From contig DF239328.1 in NCBI GenBank assembly GCA_000507305.1, positions 1-64,000 on the forward strand: 64,000 nucleotides of DNA, in the 5' to 3' direction. Below the pieces are notes generated by a model, which had not been told where the DNA came from, ran no database searches, and worked only from the letters and a program-made list of their open reading frames with translations. Positions 10,990-22,700 of this stretch are shown here, piece after piece. The stretch comes from Breviolum minutum Mf 1.05b.01 (Eukaryota; Sar; Dinophyceae; Suessiales; Symbiodiniaceae). A program made the position numbers and the translations under genes. The stretch's first letter is position 1. Each line of letters begins with the position of its first letter.

Positions 10990-13480
10990 CTATGAACTCC
11001 AATCATTGAGACTCTGGCCCACTCACCGATCTGCATCACCAGGTCGCGTGCCAAGGGGCAAGCGTCCAAGAGTGCCAGGATGACCTTCCCAACGTGGAAG
11101 ATTTTGGAAATCATTCCATGCAGCTGCTTGTGAAAGAAAGATCGCAATTCATCAATTTTTTGCCGGGGCGTCCAACGGTAATCAACTAAAAATATTTAAA
11201 ATCTATATATAGTCATTATGTTATCATCATGTTATCATCTACTATAGATCTATACTGACTGGTACTGGTACTGGTACGGTACAAGCCTATAGGGATTCAA
11301 AAGGCCCTGAATGGAAAGCTCCGGATTGCATCCCTGAGCATCCTCAATCCTTCCGCCTCGTCTCGCTCGTGTGACTGGTGCTCCAACTGATGACGGCAAA
11401 TGATGTCCACCTGCAACTTAGCCAGGCATGGCAACGAAAATGGGCTATTGTTGATGGCCATGCAGGCAGGCAACATCATATCCAATCACAGTCAAACGAA
11501 ACAAATGGCGACATGATTACTCTGAATTCCTTCCACATTGCAGCTATCAGCTATCGAGTGTCTTGATGTCCTGCCATGGCCAGGTTGCATCACTTTAGTT
11601 AACAGTTGCTGCCATCACCTTGCAGAGCTTCTTACTGAATCATAGTCTTGATGGGAATCCGGGCTACCCTCCTCAAAGCTATCCCAAAGCAACATGAAAC
11701 TCTGATATAATTCCTTGGGGGGAAGCTTAGAAGGGGGAAGGAAACAGTACGATTATGACTATGATCGATTGTCTAGGATTCCTATATATCCCTCTGAATA
11801 TCAAAATTTACAAAGTTGAACACGTTAAGTGAATCCCTCACCTGGAGATCTGTGGGTTGATGGCGCAATAGAAGTCTTGGCATCCGAGCCCAACCTTGAC
11901 CATGGCAATCTGTGCAGCTCTTGCATCACACTGCCAGCAACACATCCCAATCACATTCATCTGAGTCAATCTCGTATAGGCCACGTGTCTTGCATGTTTC
12001 TGGATAGGGATGATATGCCGGACAAGGCCATTTTTGAGGATATGATATCAAAAGAGATACAAGCAGTTTCAACATTATCACCAATCGCTTCGTCAAAGGC
12101 CAGTCGCTCTTCCGTCCAAAGAAACTGAGGCCTGTAAAAATAGGAAAATGGAAGAATCATGAAGAATCTACGAGCAAGCTCTAGTTCACAGGCATCTATT
12201 GTCAAAAATAAGATGTATAAATTGCATGATAAATGCGTTGCATGATAAAAGCGTATAATCAAAGCCATACCACGTGACCGTGATATGATATGTGAATGTC
12301 TTAGCAGTAATGTCATAAAGTTCCTCTTCCTTTGAGCTCGCTCGAAACCCAACACCATCAGCTTCGTTGGATCCCTTACGAACATGCTCGTCGATCTCAA
12401 AGGGACGTGGTGAAGCTCGCAACCTCACAGAATCTCACCATTGACTATGGTAAATCCAAATGTCGGAGCTAGGATCAAAAACAGTATATGGAAACAAAGA
12501 TACAGTACATTGCCCAAATGCTGCTACTTGCTGCCAATCCTTTTTTTGGGGGTAAGTTTTAGCAACATATCTTAGTATCTCACATTGTATGTATATAAAA
12601 ATATATCAAACTTATACATTAAATATGATATAAGATAATAAATCTGTTCACATTAACAATAATATAAATAGTTTTAAATATGTGTAAATTATATTGGACA
12701 ATGCACCAACATCACCAAACCCTGGACATGATCTTGTCAAATGTTGGCACACCTCGCAAGTTCCACAATCTCTTCCAAGGTGATGGAGGACACGACGTCC
12801 ACCTTGGATATCCGTCCAGCATCATGAATTGTAATGCCTCTGTTCGGGAGTTCATTTGCCGATTCATTCGCAGCCTAAACACCAGGATGTTGTGAGCTCA
12901 AAACTTCAAAACTTCATGATGAGATGTGCTGAACACTGACATGAATGAATGTATATTAACCATGAAAACGCAAGTAAAGTAATATATTAATAATACCATG
13001 CGTATTGATCCATATTGTACTATCTTTAATCAAATCAATTTACAGTATTGACACGCGCACATGAGTTGAGGAGAGCGTAGGCCTAGGCCTAGGCTGTGGT
13101 TCTAGGTATTTGACAGTATCTCGTTGGCGCTCTTCAAACGGTATGACCTATATGCGAATCTGTGGGCACAGCATCTGAATCTCTGCAGGCAATGCCCACC
13201 CGACGAGAGCCGTGAAGCTCCGCCTTTCAGAGGGCATGAGCTCCATCAAGGCTACATAAGTTATATAGATGAAATTTGGTAAATGTCCATGTCAAACATG
13301 GAAGTCCTATGAAGTCATGTCAAGCCCATACATAGGCCTTGGCGTCGAGGCACCGGAAATCTGCCCATGCTTCCTCCCAAGGGCCCTGGAGCCGGAGGAG
13401 CTCTGAGTTGGCATTTTCAAGACCCAAAGCACAACTTACATAACAGATTTCAAGAATTGGCATACGAGTAAGATGGCCCA
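10990..13480 (-). CDS. Unidentified multi-exon gene
   Basis: A chain of short minus-strand coding-like stretches. 13440-13325: SELLRLQGPWEEAWADFR. 13255-13160: MELMPSERRSFTALVGWALP. 12860-12745: LPNRGITIHDAGRISKVDVV. 12430-12310: FEIDEHVRKGSNEADGVGFR. 12130-12060: TEERLAFDEAIGDNVETA. 11945-11840: DARAAQIAMVKVGLGCQDFY. 11725-11640: KELYQSFMLLWDSFEEGSPD. 11420-11300: VDIICRHQLEHQSHERDEAE. 11135-11030: ISKIFHVGKVILALLDACPL, ending before GTGAGT. Spacing and amino-acid make-up look like real exons, but I cannot name the protein, and more than one gene may be present. Confidence 0.4.
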
Positions 13481-13489
13481 TAAATGCCC

Positions 13490-15100
13490 AAGAGAAACAG
13501 CAAGTGCCGGTTACATTGGCCTTTTGACCCGCAGCTCGTAGAAGAGAAGGGCGCAAGCGGCTCATAAGAAACGAAGCCAGGTATCGTTTGAACATGTATA
13601 GGTTTTCTGAGTTATAATATTTGACACCTCTTGGATGCTGATGCTGTCTTGACATGCGTTGACCAATCATGCAAAACCACGCAAAAGGTCATTGTCAAGA
13701 GTCAAAAAAGAGTCAAAAGGCATACATATTTGATTCCGAACTGTCAAAAGATCAGGTACATTGATAACCGTGCTGCAACACCTAGCAATAAGGCTAGGAA
13801 TGCTGGACCAGGCTGTCAATGTTTTCATGGTTTCGTTGCCTGCAATGGCAATGACTTGAAAATAAATCAATCTGACCATCAGCTGTCCGGATTGGTAGAA
13901 GTGGTGCAAGGAGGTCCAGCAGCATGCAACTAGCATCTGCTCCAACCCACAGGATACACATCACATTGACATGTGGTGTTTAATGACTTTATCAGTTTAT
14001 TCGTGAGGAGTTAGGACAGTTAGGACTTTTTTCAAAGCGGCCGCAGTACACGTTTCATTCCACATTACAAGATTGTCCGACCATGGCGGGAGGACAAACA
14101 ATAAACAGGGCCTTCTGCAAATATTTTGACTTGATGATTATTCCAGGGATGGCAAGATGCTTTCTGCAATTGTATAACCGTAGCAAGAATGGCCCAACTC
14201 AAAAGAAGTTGCTTCCTCACCGCTAGGGTCATTGGATGCTATGGGTTTCAGCTCGAACTACACGCCACCCATATGAGAGATCGCCACAGCAAGTGGCGGC
14301 TGACTCCCAGTAGTGCCACATTTCTCTGCAGGAGTTGCCCAGAGTTCACGAACATGAGGCCTTTTCATGCCTTGAAACAGTGCTTATAATGATAGTCTGG
14401 CATAGGCAAAACAGTCCTCTTTACAGCAAAAAGTAAACATATGCACACACCGGTAACGATTTAGAGGCCTCTAGAATTTGATGCAGAGATGGGCATCTCA
14501 TAACATCTCCGAATTTGATGTCTCGGGCATCCAGCCCAAAAGACATTATTCCACAGGTTTCTCAGTTTCTCAGTTGAATCAGCTGCCAGTCATTTCTTTC
14601 CGCAAGACCTTTTGCTAAGACAATAGTGCCAACACTTCCCCTACACCTGTAAAATATTGGCAATGTCAGCAATATTATATTATATATGTCTATGTATGTA
14701 GATAGTATTATGTCTAGTATATATTTGTATATTCATGATTCTATTGTCATTTTAGTATGAATAGCGTGTATGTGTGTGTTCATATATATCATTGATTGCG
14801 TCTTGCTACGCCAGCTGCGCCAACGTCCGATACGTTCAACTCGTCAACGGCTCGGACGCAGCTGTCTGGTTCAGCCCATGAAGCCTTGACCTGATGATGC
14901 CTCATCTCTGGGCAACGGTCAAAGTGATCTGATATGGATAAAATCTTTTGGAACACTTCAACTGTTTGTGAAACTCTCAACTGCAAATCAATCCTTTTTC
15001 AGCACTCCTTTGCTGTGATGATCTGTGCTGCATGCCACTGCATGCTGCCTTCGAATGGACGTGACTTACGAAGTCAGAAGTCGAGTCCCGGACCAATCCC
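13490..15100 (-). other. Scattered exon candidates
   Basis: Mostly non-coding, with three open minus-strand stretches: 13935-13700, 14389-14190 (GLMFVNSGQLLQRNVALLG) and 14885-14790 (VKASWAEPDSCVRAVDELNV, following CTTGACCTG/CAG-like acceptor context). None is recognised. The region 14640-14790 is AT-rich. Confidence 0.3.
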
Positions 15101-15840
15101 GCTCCTTTGTATGACGCCTGCCCCTTGGCATAAGTACACGAATTGATGTACATATGATGTACATACAGCGTTACTACACAGTGACACAGGGCAAAGCTGA
15201 GACGAACTCAATCAACGCCATGTCAAGAACAACTATACAAACAAACACCTTGTCTGCGATACACCATAATAATTGGCACATGAGTTGAATCAAGGAACTG
15301 TGGTTCCACCATGTCTCACCAACGTTGATGTCATATCAAAAAAATAATCAGGTTCAGAATTTATTGCTACACTAGAAACTGAAATGGCAGTCCTTCATAC
15401 CTAGGAATGAACATGTTCTCAAGGAGTCAAACTCAAACCAAATGATGGCCTTGTCACCAACTATGCAAAAATACAAAATAGGATCAAAGAACATACACAT
15501 AGTCATACAGTGTATGGTATACCGCATAAATATAAAGGAGTCACGGACTAAATCTAGTACATGGCGAAGGGACATCCTGAAGTAATGTGGGCCCCCATCG
15601 GTTTTGCAGTGGCAGCAGCCTGGACAAACCCTCCTCAGGGTGTTTTGGGCCCCATGACCTCTCAATACTACTTTGGTCATACCTAATTTTGTCCGATACA
15701 TATATTATAGTAATAAACATATTACTTATCATCCAGTACAAGTATAATATTTGTATGAACATAAAACATGATCTACAACATCATGTATATACGTAGTTCT
15801 ATGATGTGATAAGACTCTATAATACTATCAGGATGTGCCG
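15100..15840. other. No supported gene
   Basis: I see no convincing exon on either strand. The sequence is AT-rich between about 15670 and 15830. Confidence 0.4.
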
Positions 15841-15967
15841 ATCATGCCGCATATCATATCTCATACTGACTGACCAGCCCAACGCCTCTGCTCTTGCAAC
15901 ATATACGGGCTTTAACGATTGTTAACGCTCTTGTTTTTTTCGAGTGTGAGGCCCGGGCCGGTGCTCC

Positions 15968-16093
15968 CTGCAGACCGCGCAGGTTGTCTCCCAAATCCAT
16001 GTAGCCCGGCCTGGACGGAAAAAAACTCAAAATCACCGTAGATAGAAGTAGCAAACCAACCGACACAAGCAGTCGCCAAGACCGGAGAATCAT
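15968..16093 (-). CDS. Exon with N-terminal signal-anchor
   Basis: Starting at an ATG (16093) the minus strand encodes 42 residues before a probable splice site. It begins MILRSWRLLVSVGLLLLSTV and continues ILSFFPSRPG, then polar sequence (YMDLGDNLRGLQ). Arg residues before an unbroken hydrophobic segment are typical of a signal peptide or type II signal-anchor, for example of a secretory-pathway or Golgi enzyme. The rest of the protein would lie further left and was not found with confidence. Overlapping frames are also open, so this is a candidate only. Confidence 0.4.
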
Positions 16094-16349
16094 ACCAAGC
16101 CCGGTGCATGCCCGCGGGTGTTGTACCGCCACTTGGCATGGCGCCCATATTACGCGCAGGGACCTGCTAGTAGCTCCCCAGCTTGCAGGGGATTCTACGT
16201 GACTTCCACGTGGGCACAATGGATCATGACAGCAACATGACGGAATGCACACTGTAAGCCTGTGGTTGTTGTACAAAGGCAGCAGCCCACGCAGGATTGG
16301 CCAAGCCTCAGCAAAAGTGCCAGAAGCCCCCAAAAAAAACATAGAAACA

Positions 16350-17050
16350 CCTGCCTGCTGTTGTACCAAAGCAAATGGAAGTCACTGAGGCAGCCACCCA
16401 AGGATTGAAGATTTGGAAGGCCTGATGGTCCCATGAAAATGATGGCCGATGATGTCGGCATGTTGATCTCTTATTACTGCACTTGTCTAAGTCGTGAATT
16501 TCATGCAATCAGGAAAATCAGCTGCACTTCAATACTGTGCAGTGCATCACTGTCTCTACATGCCCAACTGCTTGACGACCAAAGCCTTGGGACAACCCAC
16601 TATCCAATTCAAACAGCCCAAGCCTTGAAGTCCCTGAAGACCTTGGAGGCCCTGCCTAAGAACTGGAACCGCTGATGACCCAAACTCTTCCCATGTCCTA
16701 CAGTTAAAGATCCAAACTCGCTTTATCGCTAGAACTCAGCTGAATTCGGAGTGTCACCCAGTGATGCTTTCTCTTCAACATTGGCCAATGAGAGATCACT
16801 ATAGACTATAGTCCGTCAATTTCTCAAACCTTCCCACGCATCTTGAGGAACACTTGGGTCCCCAGCAGGTTTTGGAGGTTCGGCAAGTTTTGCAAGCCCT
16901 GTGGCATTGACATCCCGCCGAGATTCGCTCCCTTGGCAAAAATGGGGGAGAAGTGGTGCAGGAGAGAACCAGTTACAACTGCATGACGTTTTGCATCCTG
17001 TTGGGCAAACCCAGTCTGCTGCATGCGAACCCACCATGTCACAAATTCCC
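16350..17050 (-). other. Leu/Gln/Asn-rich exon candidates
   Basis: Three short open stretches share a Leu-Pro/Gln pattern: 16940-16860 (MSMPQGLQNLPNLQNLLG), 16680-16615 (QGLQGLQGLQGLG) and 16440-16390 (GPSGLPNLQSLGG). They could be fragments of a leucine-rich or low-complexity protein. They are too short and degenerate to call leucine-rich repeats. Confidence 0.25.
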
Positions 17051-17099
17051 AGGACCAATGAGTGCCATGCCGGTAGCTCCATGAAGTTAGGCATGCCTA

Positions 17100-18900
17100 G
17101 GCCAGTCACACATTGATGTCATCAATGTGTCAGGTGCTGTATAGGTTCTGGTAGCTCTAGAAGTTGCCTAAGAGAGGAATGCTATCCTGACGACCTACAC
17201 ACCCTAGAACCTCCAATCAAAAAACAGCTAAAAAAAACAACAAACTAACGAAACACGTCACGTCGTCCATTTCATGTGCTTTTTCAGCCCTTTCTGGGGC
17301 AATGAAGAATGGAAATGTAAGAGCGAAAAAACATCTATGAAAAAATCTACAAACACCCATGCAATCTACAAAACTCCCTTCACAAAAATCTTTTAACACG
17401 CGTTTCCAACTTCCGAATTTCCAGAATTTCAATTTCAATGAAACATGACCAACTGTCACAGGATATCACTATTAAAAAGCATCCCACCCCATATCAACCC
17501 CACACCTGGCATCAGTCCGAAGCCACCGGCACCTGCAAGGAGGGTTCATCAGATTCATCCATTCAATCTAGGATTCATTCAATGAAACAGCTGAAACAAC
17601 AGAATCAAGCAATGCTTCAAACAAAACAGAACGACACACAACAAGAAAACAGTTACTTCTAAAAATCAGAACTCACGAAATCACCGCAAAGTATACCGTA
17701 GCAGTATCAAGAGTCTGGATGAAATACTGAATTTTGCCGGTGGTGGTCAGCCATGAAGTGGATTGCTGTAACGGAGCAGTGTTTGAATCAATATTGCTTT
17801 AAAGAAGCTGTCATTTTGAGCCTAGGGCTCAGTCCATGCCCTTACACCAGGCATAGCACCCATTGAATGAGATAGTCCTCTCCCCTCCTCCAGTTCTTGT
17901 TGTCCACTCTTCTTCGATCATGCCTAATCCTACGCATTGGTGCTCGCACTTCGTTCGTACGATACTTGCTCACAAATCATGGTCGATTCATGGCAAAGCC
18001 CCCATCAACACCTCTCAAAAACAAGCTGGGCCATTCACGGTCCAATGCTGCCAACGGTATCAGGTTGGATCTGGTCTTTGCGGCTGTTGACGGAGGCAAC
18101 TTGCATCTCCAGAATAGGGAGCTCTTTCGAATTTCACCAGCTCTAGGACTCTGGTGTGCTTGAGACTTGCCATGCCAAGTAAAAAGTTTTAGGACATGTT
18201 GTGGCCAAAAGAACCAACGGCGGGGATATATGATTCATCTAACATTGAACAGGTAAATTTGGCAAATGGTAAATGTCATTTACACTAGGAATGCCTAAGC
18301 CTAAGCATGTCAAGCCTCCGCTGCGTCGGAACGAACTATATCTAAATGCCTAAACGCATCTATATAAAATGCATGCTGCCACCCAGGCATTGTCGACTCG
18401 CCCCCGGTGACTCGAACTGAATCAACGGAGTATTGGGATGTATTGGGGGCAACTGCCAGCGACAACACGGTAAGGACAGCAAGTTATGACCCTGACAATT
18501 GCAGGGGGCCCTTGGCTAGCAAACGTCGTGCCAGCACTCAAATTCCAGAATCAAATAGAGGGACAGTCGCCTCGGGATTCGACCAACACAAAAAAACAAG
18601 GAGATCGAAGCTGCAAAACAAACAAGATACTACAGAGTCGATCGGGGGTATTTGATGGCCTTGTTGAGAAAGATGCCATGAATGCCATGAGATGCACGGA
18701 AGGGTTCAGGACCTTCAACAAAATAACACAAGGAAGAATTTCTAGCCCATTGGCGGATAAAACTCGCTCCCTTCATTCACCCCCATTCACCGCTCTATCA
18801 GAAGGATCTGGGCTGCTTAGAACTCTGCATCTGAATTCAACATTGATTCTTCCATACTCGTTGTCGTTGTATACTTATGGAATCGCGCGAAAAAATAATC
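17100..18900. other. Mostly unassigned
   Basis: A 120-residue-scale open stretch at 18160-17990 exists on both strands (minus: RKSSLFWRCKLPPSTAAKTR). I could not choose between them or identify a product. The rest shows no supported exon. Confidence 0.3.
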
Positions 18901-18936
18901 AGCCATATCAGGCATGGTCAAATAAAGAGGCCCTAC

Positions 18937-19067
18937 CTGGAATGTCTTGGTATCCAAGCGAACCTTTTCCACCTTCTTTGACAAGCTGCTTCTGGGGATC
19001 TCACCCTAGCTGATGGAGCAAACCATCTCTTCACCTGCATCAAAGGTAGCCACGACAGGGTCACAGC
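18937..19067 (-). CDS. Unidentified exon interrupted by an in-frame TAG
   Basis: Bounded by a good acceptor (TTTGCAG before 19067) and a good donor (CCAG|GTAGGG after 18937), this 131-base exon reads CDPVVATFDAGEEMVCSIS, then TAG (19008-19006), then GEIPRSSLSKKVEKVRLDTK and TFQ in the same frame. The frame is exactly preserved across both ends. The stop is one base from a Gln codon (CAG). It may be a nonsense allele, a pseudogene, a base error or a genuine C-terminus. Possible preceding exons lie at 19440-19250 and 19600-19490 (HQKLYAREEVYPKWSNFWQ). Family unknown. Confidence 0.45.
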
Positions 19068-19705
19068 CTGCAAATATATTGCCAATAGCAGCAGCATCAA
19101 ACATCATGTGATAGAATTGTCTTGGGGGGGGTGCTCTGCATCTCCTCAATTACATTGTTTTCTGGCTGCAGCTTCACAGCCTCCCTGCTTCCAGTTTGAC
19201 TATGGAACCCCCCCCCCCCGCAGTTGTTTGGAAAGCCTGAAATTTCAAAGAACCTGCTGAAATCCCTTTATTGAATTGCCAGCACCAATTTCTGCGACCG
19301 AGGGGCGCTTCATCTTTTTGCGAAAGCCAGGTGGTGTCATTTCTCCGTTGTATTCGTGCAACCTGCACAGCTTCAGTACAATGAACATGTCGCTGCAGCA
19401 CTTCTCGTACCGCTTGACTGTGTGATTTTCAGCCAGCAATCATCTTGCGTTGCCAAGCAGCTCATGCTCATCTCCATCACAACCTACTTGGCACTGCCAA
19501 AAATTGGACCATTTGGGATAGACTTCCTCCCGCGCATAGAGCTTCTGATGAGCTTCCTGAGGCCACTACAAGCCATGGCAATGCATCCGTTATGCTGTGC
19601 TCCGGGTGAAATCCTGACTGAAAGATGCGTCTTAATTTTTCTACCCTCTTGCAGAATCCTGCAATCCGTCAATAGGTGCCTCACCTGAGAAAACAACTAG
19701 TGACA

Positions 19706-22700
19706 CTAGTGCCTTTGAGACACTGTCCACTCAATGATCTCAGCCACCACACAGGAGGTGTCATCCATCTTTCCACCTCGACCAATCCTCAGCCACCAGG
19801 TGCAAGTGGCCCTTTAGTCAATAGCAACGAACATAGCAGGATGCAGCAACCTCACTGAGAACAATACGTGTGGGACCTGTGAATTTAAGCAAGAGTCTCT
19901 TAACAAATATGCCTATGCACAATGACATATAAAGTCAAATATAAACATAAAAGTTGTGATCTCATCCGAACCAACCAACCTCAAGTCAAACGCATCACAC
20001 CGTCACACTGCCACGGCACGGAGCTTCTGGGAGGAAACCGCCAACAGTTGGCTTAGTCTTCTGATGGGCAGCCTAAACAAAACTTCCGCTTTCCCCCATC
20101 GCCCAAGCCCATCCCTATCATTTGGACCCCATTTGGTAAGCTCACCTGAAAATGCCTGAACCCTATGAAGGAAACATCAGAGATGACGTTTGTACGTGGC
20201 GGTGGTCATCCCACCGGTCATCCCACCTTAATAGATCTTGACATCTTGATTCTTAGGGACCAAGACATTTTGGTAGACTTGGCATTTAGCATCATTTAGC
20301 ATATTCTGCAGCTGTCCTATATCAGTCTGGGTACGACCGTCCCTGTAACAACAAGCTCCGGTCGCATCCGGAAATTTGATGAAATTTGCCAGTAGTTTTT
20401 CTACCTTAAAAATATAAATTGTCAGAATATTGGGACATGTCTAACAGACTTCTCAGGTTCCGCTTCTGCCATCTTCTGCCTCCACAATCCGTTTCGATAA
20501 GTGGGTCAGAAGTGATGATTGCAATGGTCGCCTCGAAGCTTGGAGTGATCAGCTGCCGCAACGACTGCTCCAAGCTTGCTTCTATTGACAAGTGAAACCT
20601 CCTTTCCAGACCAATAATTATGACTCCTGGACTCTTGGATTGAATAGTGTGCATATTGTTGGATTATCTGATACGTATATGTGTGATGCATGTGTGATTT
20701 TCGCTCTCACATGCAAGTAAGTGAGCGACTTTCAAACTGTGGCAAGTTGCTGTGTCGCTGATGAAGGAGGCAGCACAGAATTTGCAATGGCAGTGACTTC
20801 GTCCTGGGATAAAAATGAACCGAGATGCAGGGATGAAGAGCCAGCATTACTAAGTGTGTAACAATGTATAAAACCACACAGACTTTTTAGTGATATCGTT
20901 CAAAGCTGAAAGAAATGGAATGCTGTCAAATGCCACCATTGAAAAAGTGCTGCGTGAGGTAAAATCACGACCAGCATTTCACAACACCGAGCAACCAAGT
21001 AAAGATTGTCAAAAACGCCATCAGAGCCCATGATCACAATGTCCCCTTCCTTGATACCAGTACAGGTGATAAAGGCAGCATGAACCAGGAAATACCGCAT
21101 GTCACAGGCATGCGGCATTCTGAAGGACTTTGTTTGAGGTAACATGGCTGGATGATGTTTAATGGAATCTTGCAAAAATTGCATGTGTAAGAGACTTTTT
21201 GACTTCAAAGGATCGGATCCAGAAAACCATCTATCAACTTGCATAACTTGTACAAACCTGGGACCTGGCATTACTCTACAAGGTGCATCATACGTTCCAT
21301 CAGTATAACCAGCATACATGGCTTGAAGTTCCATAGTATGCTTCCAAGTAGCATAAGCGGAGATGCAGTGAACTGCGCTGCCCCGTTCGATAACTTCCAC
21401 TGTTATGCTGTCCTCAAGCAACACAATTGATGCTGAACCCTCAGAAAATACTTGATCAAAAGAAAAAGTCCAATGCAACAATTTGCAAGCAAAACCACGC
21501 ACGTTCATGATCTTCCAGGCCAAACGACGTCAAATGCAGCGTCAATACGTTCGTCAACCCGAGCAAGCCTGAGTGCAGGGGTGCGACAAGGGGGTTGGGA
21601 ACATGCCTGGCATCCCGTGGCCCAAAAACTCTGAAATCTGAATCAACTTTGATGCGCAACTGACTGGCAAGTTCCCGTTCCTTTGTAAAGACCATTTGTC
21701 AGAATACATAGAGGGTTCGTAAATGCTATCATATTCAATGTTCATAGAATGTTGTCAAAATACGGTACAGTATACAATACAATACAATACAATACAATAC
21801 AATACAATACAATACAATGCAATGGACAACCGTAAAGCATGCATCTCCAAGTGTTGAGGTCAGAAACTGCAAAGGTGTCTGGCAATGACCGTCCACACGC
21901 TGCATCTCAGTGTGAAAGACAAGCTCGAGGGGTCCGGAGCGCCCTTGCAAGCGGCGCCTTGGCGATTTGAAATCAGTGCGGCTATTGAAAGCTGATGGCT
22001 CCAATTTTCAGAACAGAACCTTCAAGACGCTGAGGAAGGTTTGGGCGTTTAAGACACTAATGATTCCTTCCTAGCCACAAAATCACAAGCTCGCAGTCAC
22101 CAATAGAGATCACCTTGGGGCGAAGAAGTTCGGTCACAAAACCGCATCATTGTGCAAATGTGCTTCTCTGACCTGCCCTTGGGGGTTGTTGTGATCCCAA
22201 ACAACCCAATCCAAAACGTTTCCTTGGAAGATGGCTACCCCTTGCGGTGTGGGAGGTTTCAAATGGTGAGAGTGGGCCAAATTCACATGCGACTATATGG
22301 CGGGTGTCCAGTACATTTCAACATGAGTTTGCTCCTACACTTTGGATTTCTGCTCAAACCGACCGTCCTCACTATCTTATCACCTGTCTTCTTCAAATAA
22401 TGAAGACATCCCACTAATCATACGAAACAAAATAGTAATCTGAAAGCACAACGGTACGTCTTCACCCTTAATTTGCATACAACTCTTTAAAAACTAGACG
22501 CCGGATATCCCGAAAGCCCAAATTGACGTGTTAATGTCTTATATATTACAGCGAATTAATTGACCACAAAATAAACAGTGAATTAACAGCAACTCTGAGT
22601 AAATGATAGCGACCAGCAATTCCTGACCACAACAACATAATATCAATGTCTATACTTAGAAATGCATCGCAACAAAAGCACGACAAAAACACCACCACAA

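Noticed and set aside
13160-13255. Organic-cation/MFS transporter fragment (MELMPSERRSF)
   Set aside because: Only a weak resemblance to a transporter loop; neighbouring exon candidates are not membrane-like.
16350-17050. Leucine-rich-repeat protein
   Set aside because: The Leu-x-x-Leu segments are too short and lack the LRR consensus Asn/Leu spacing.
18486-19013. 175-codon plus-strand open frame
   Set aside because: Composition is not protein-like, and its right end overlaps a better-defined minus-strand exon with proper splice sites.
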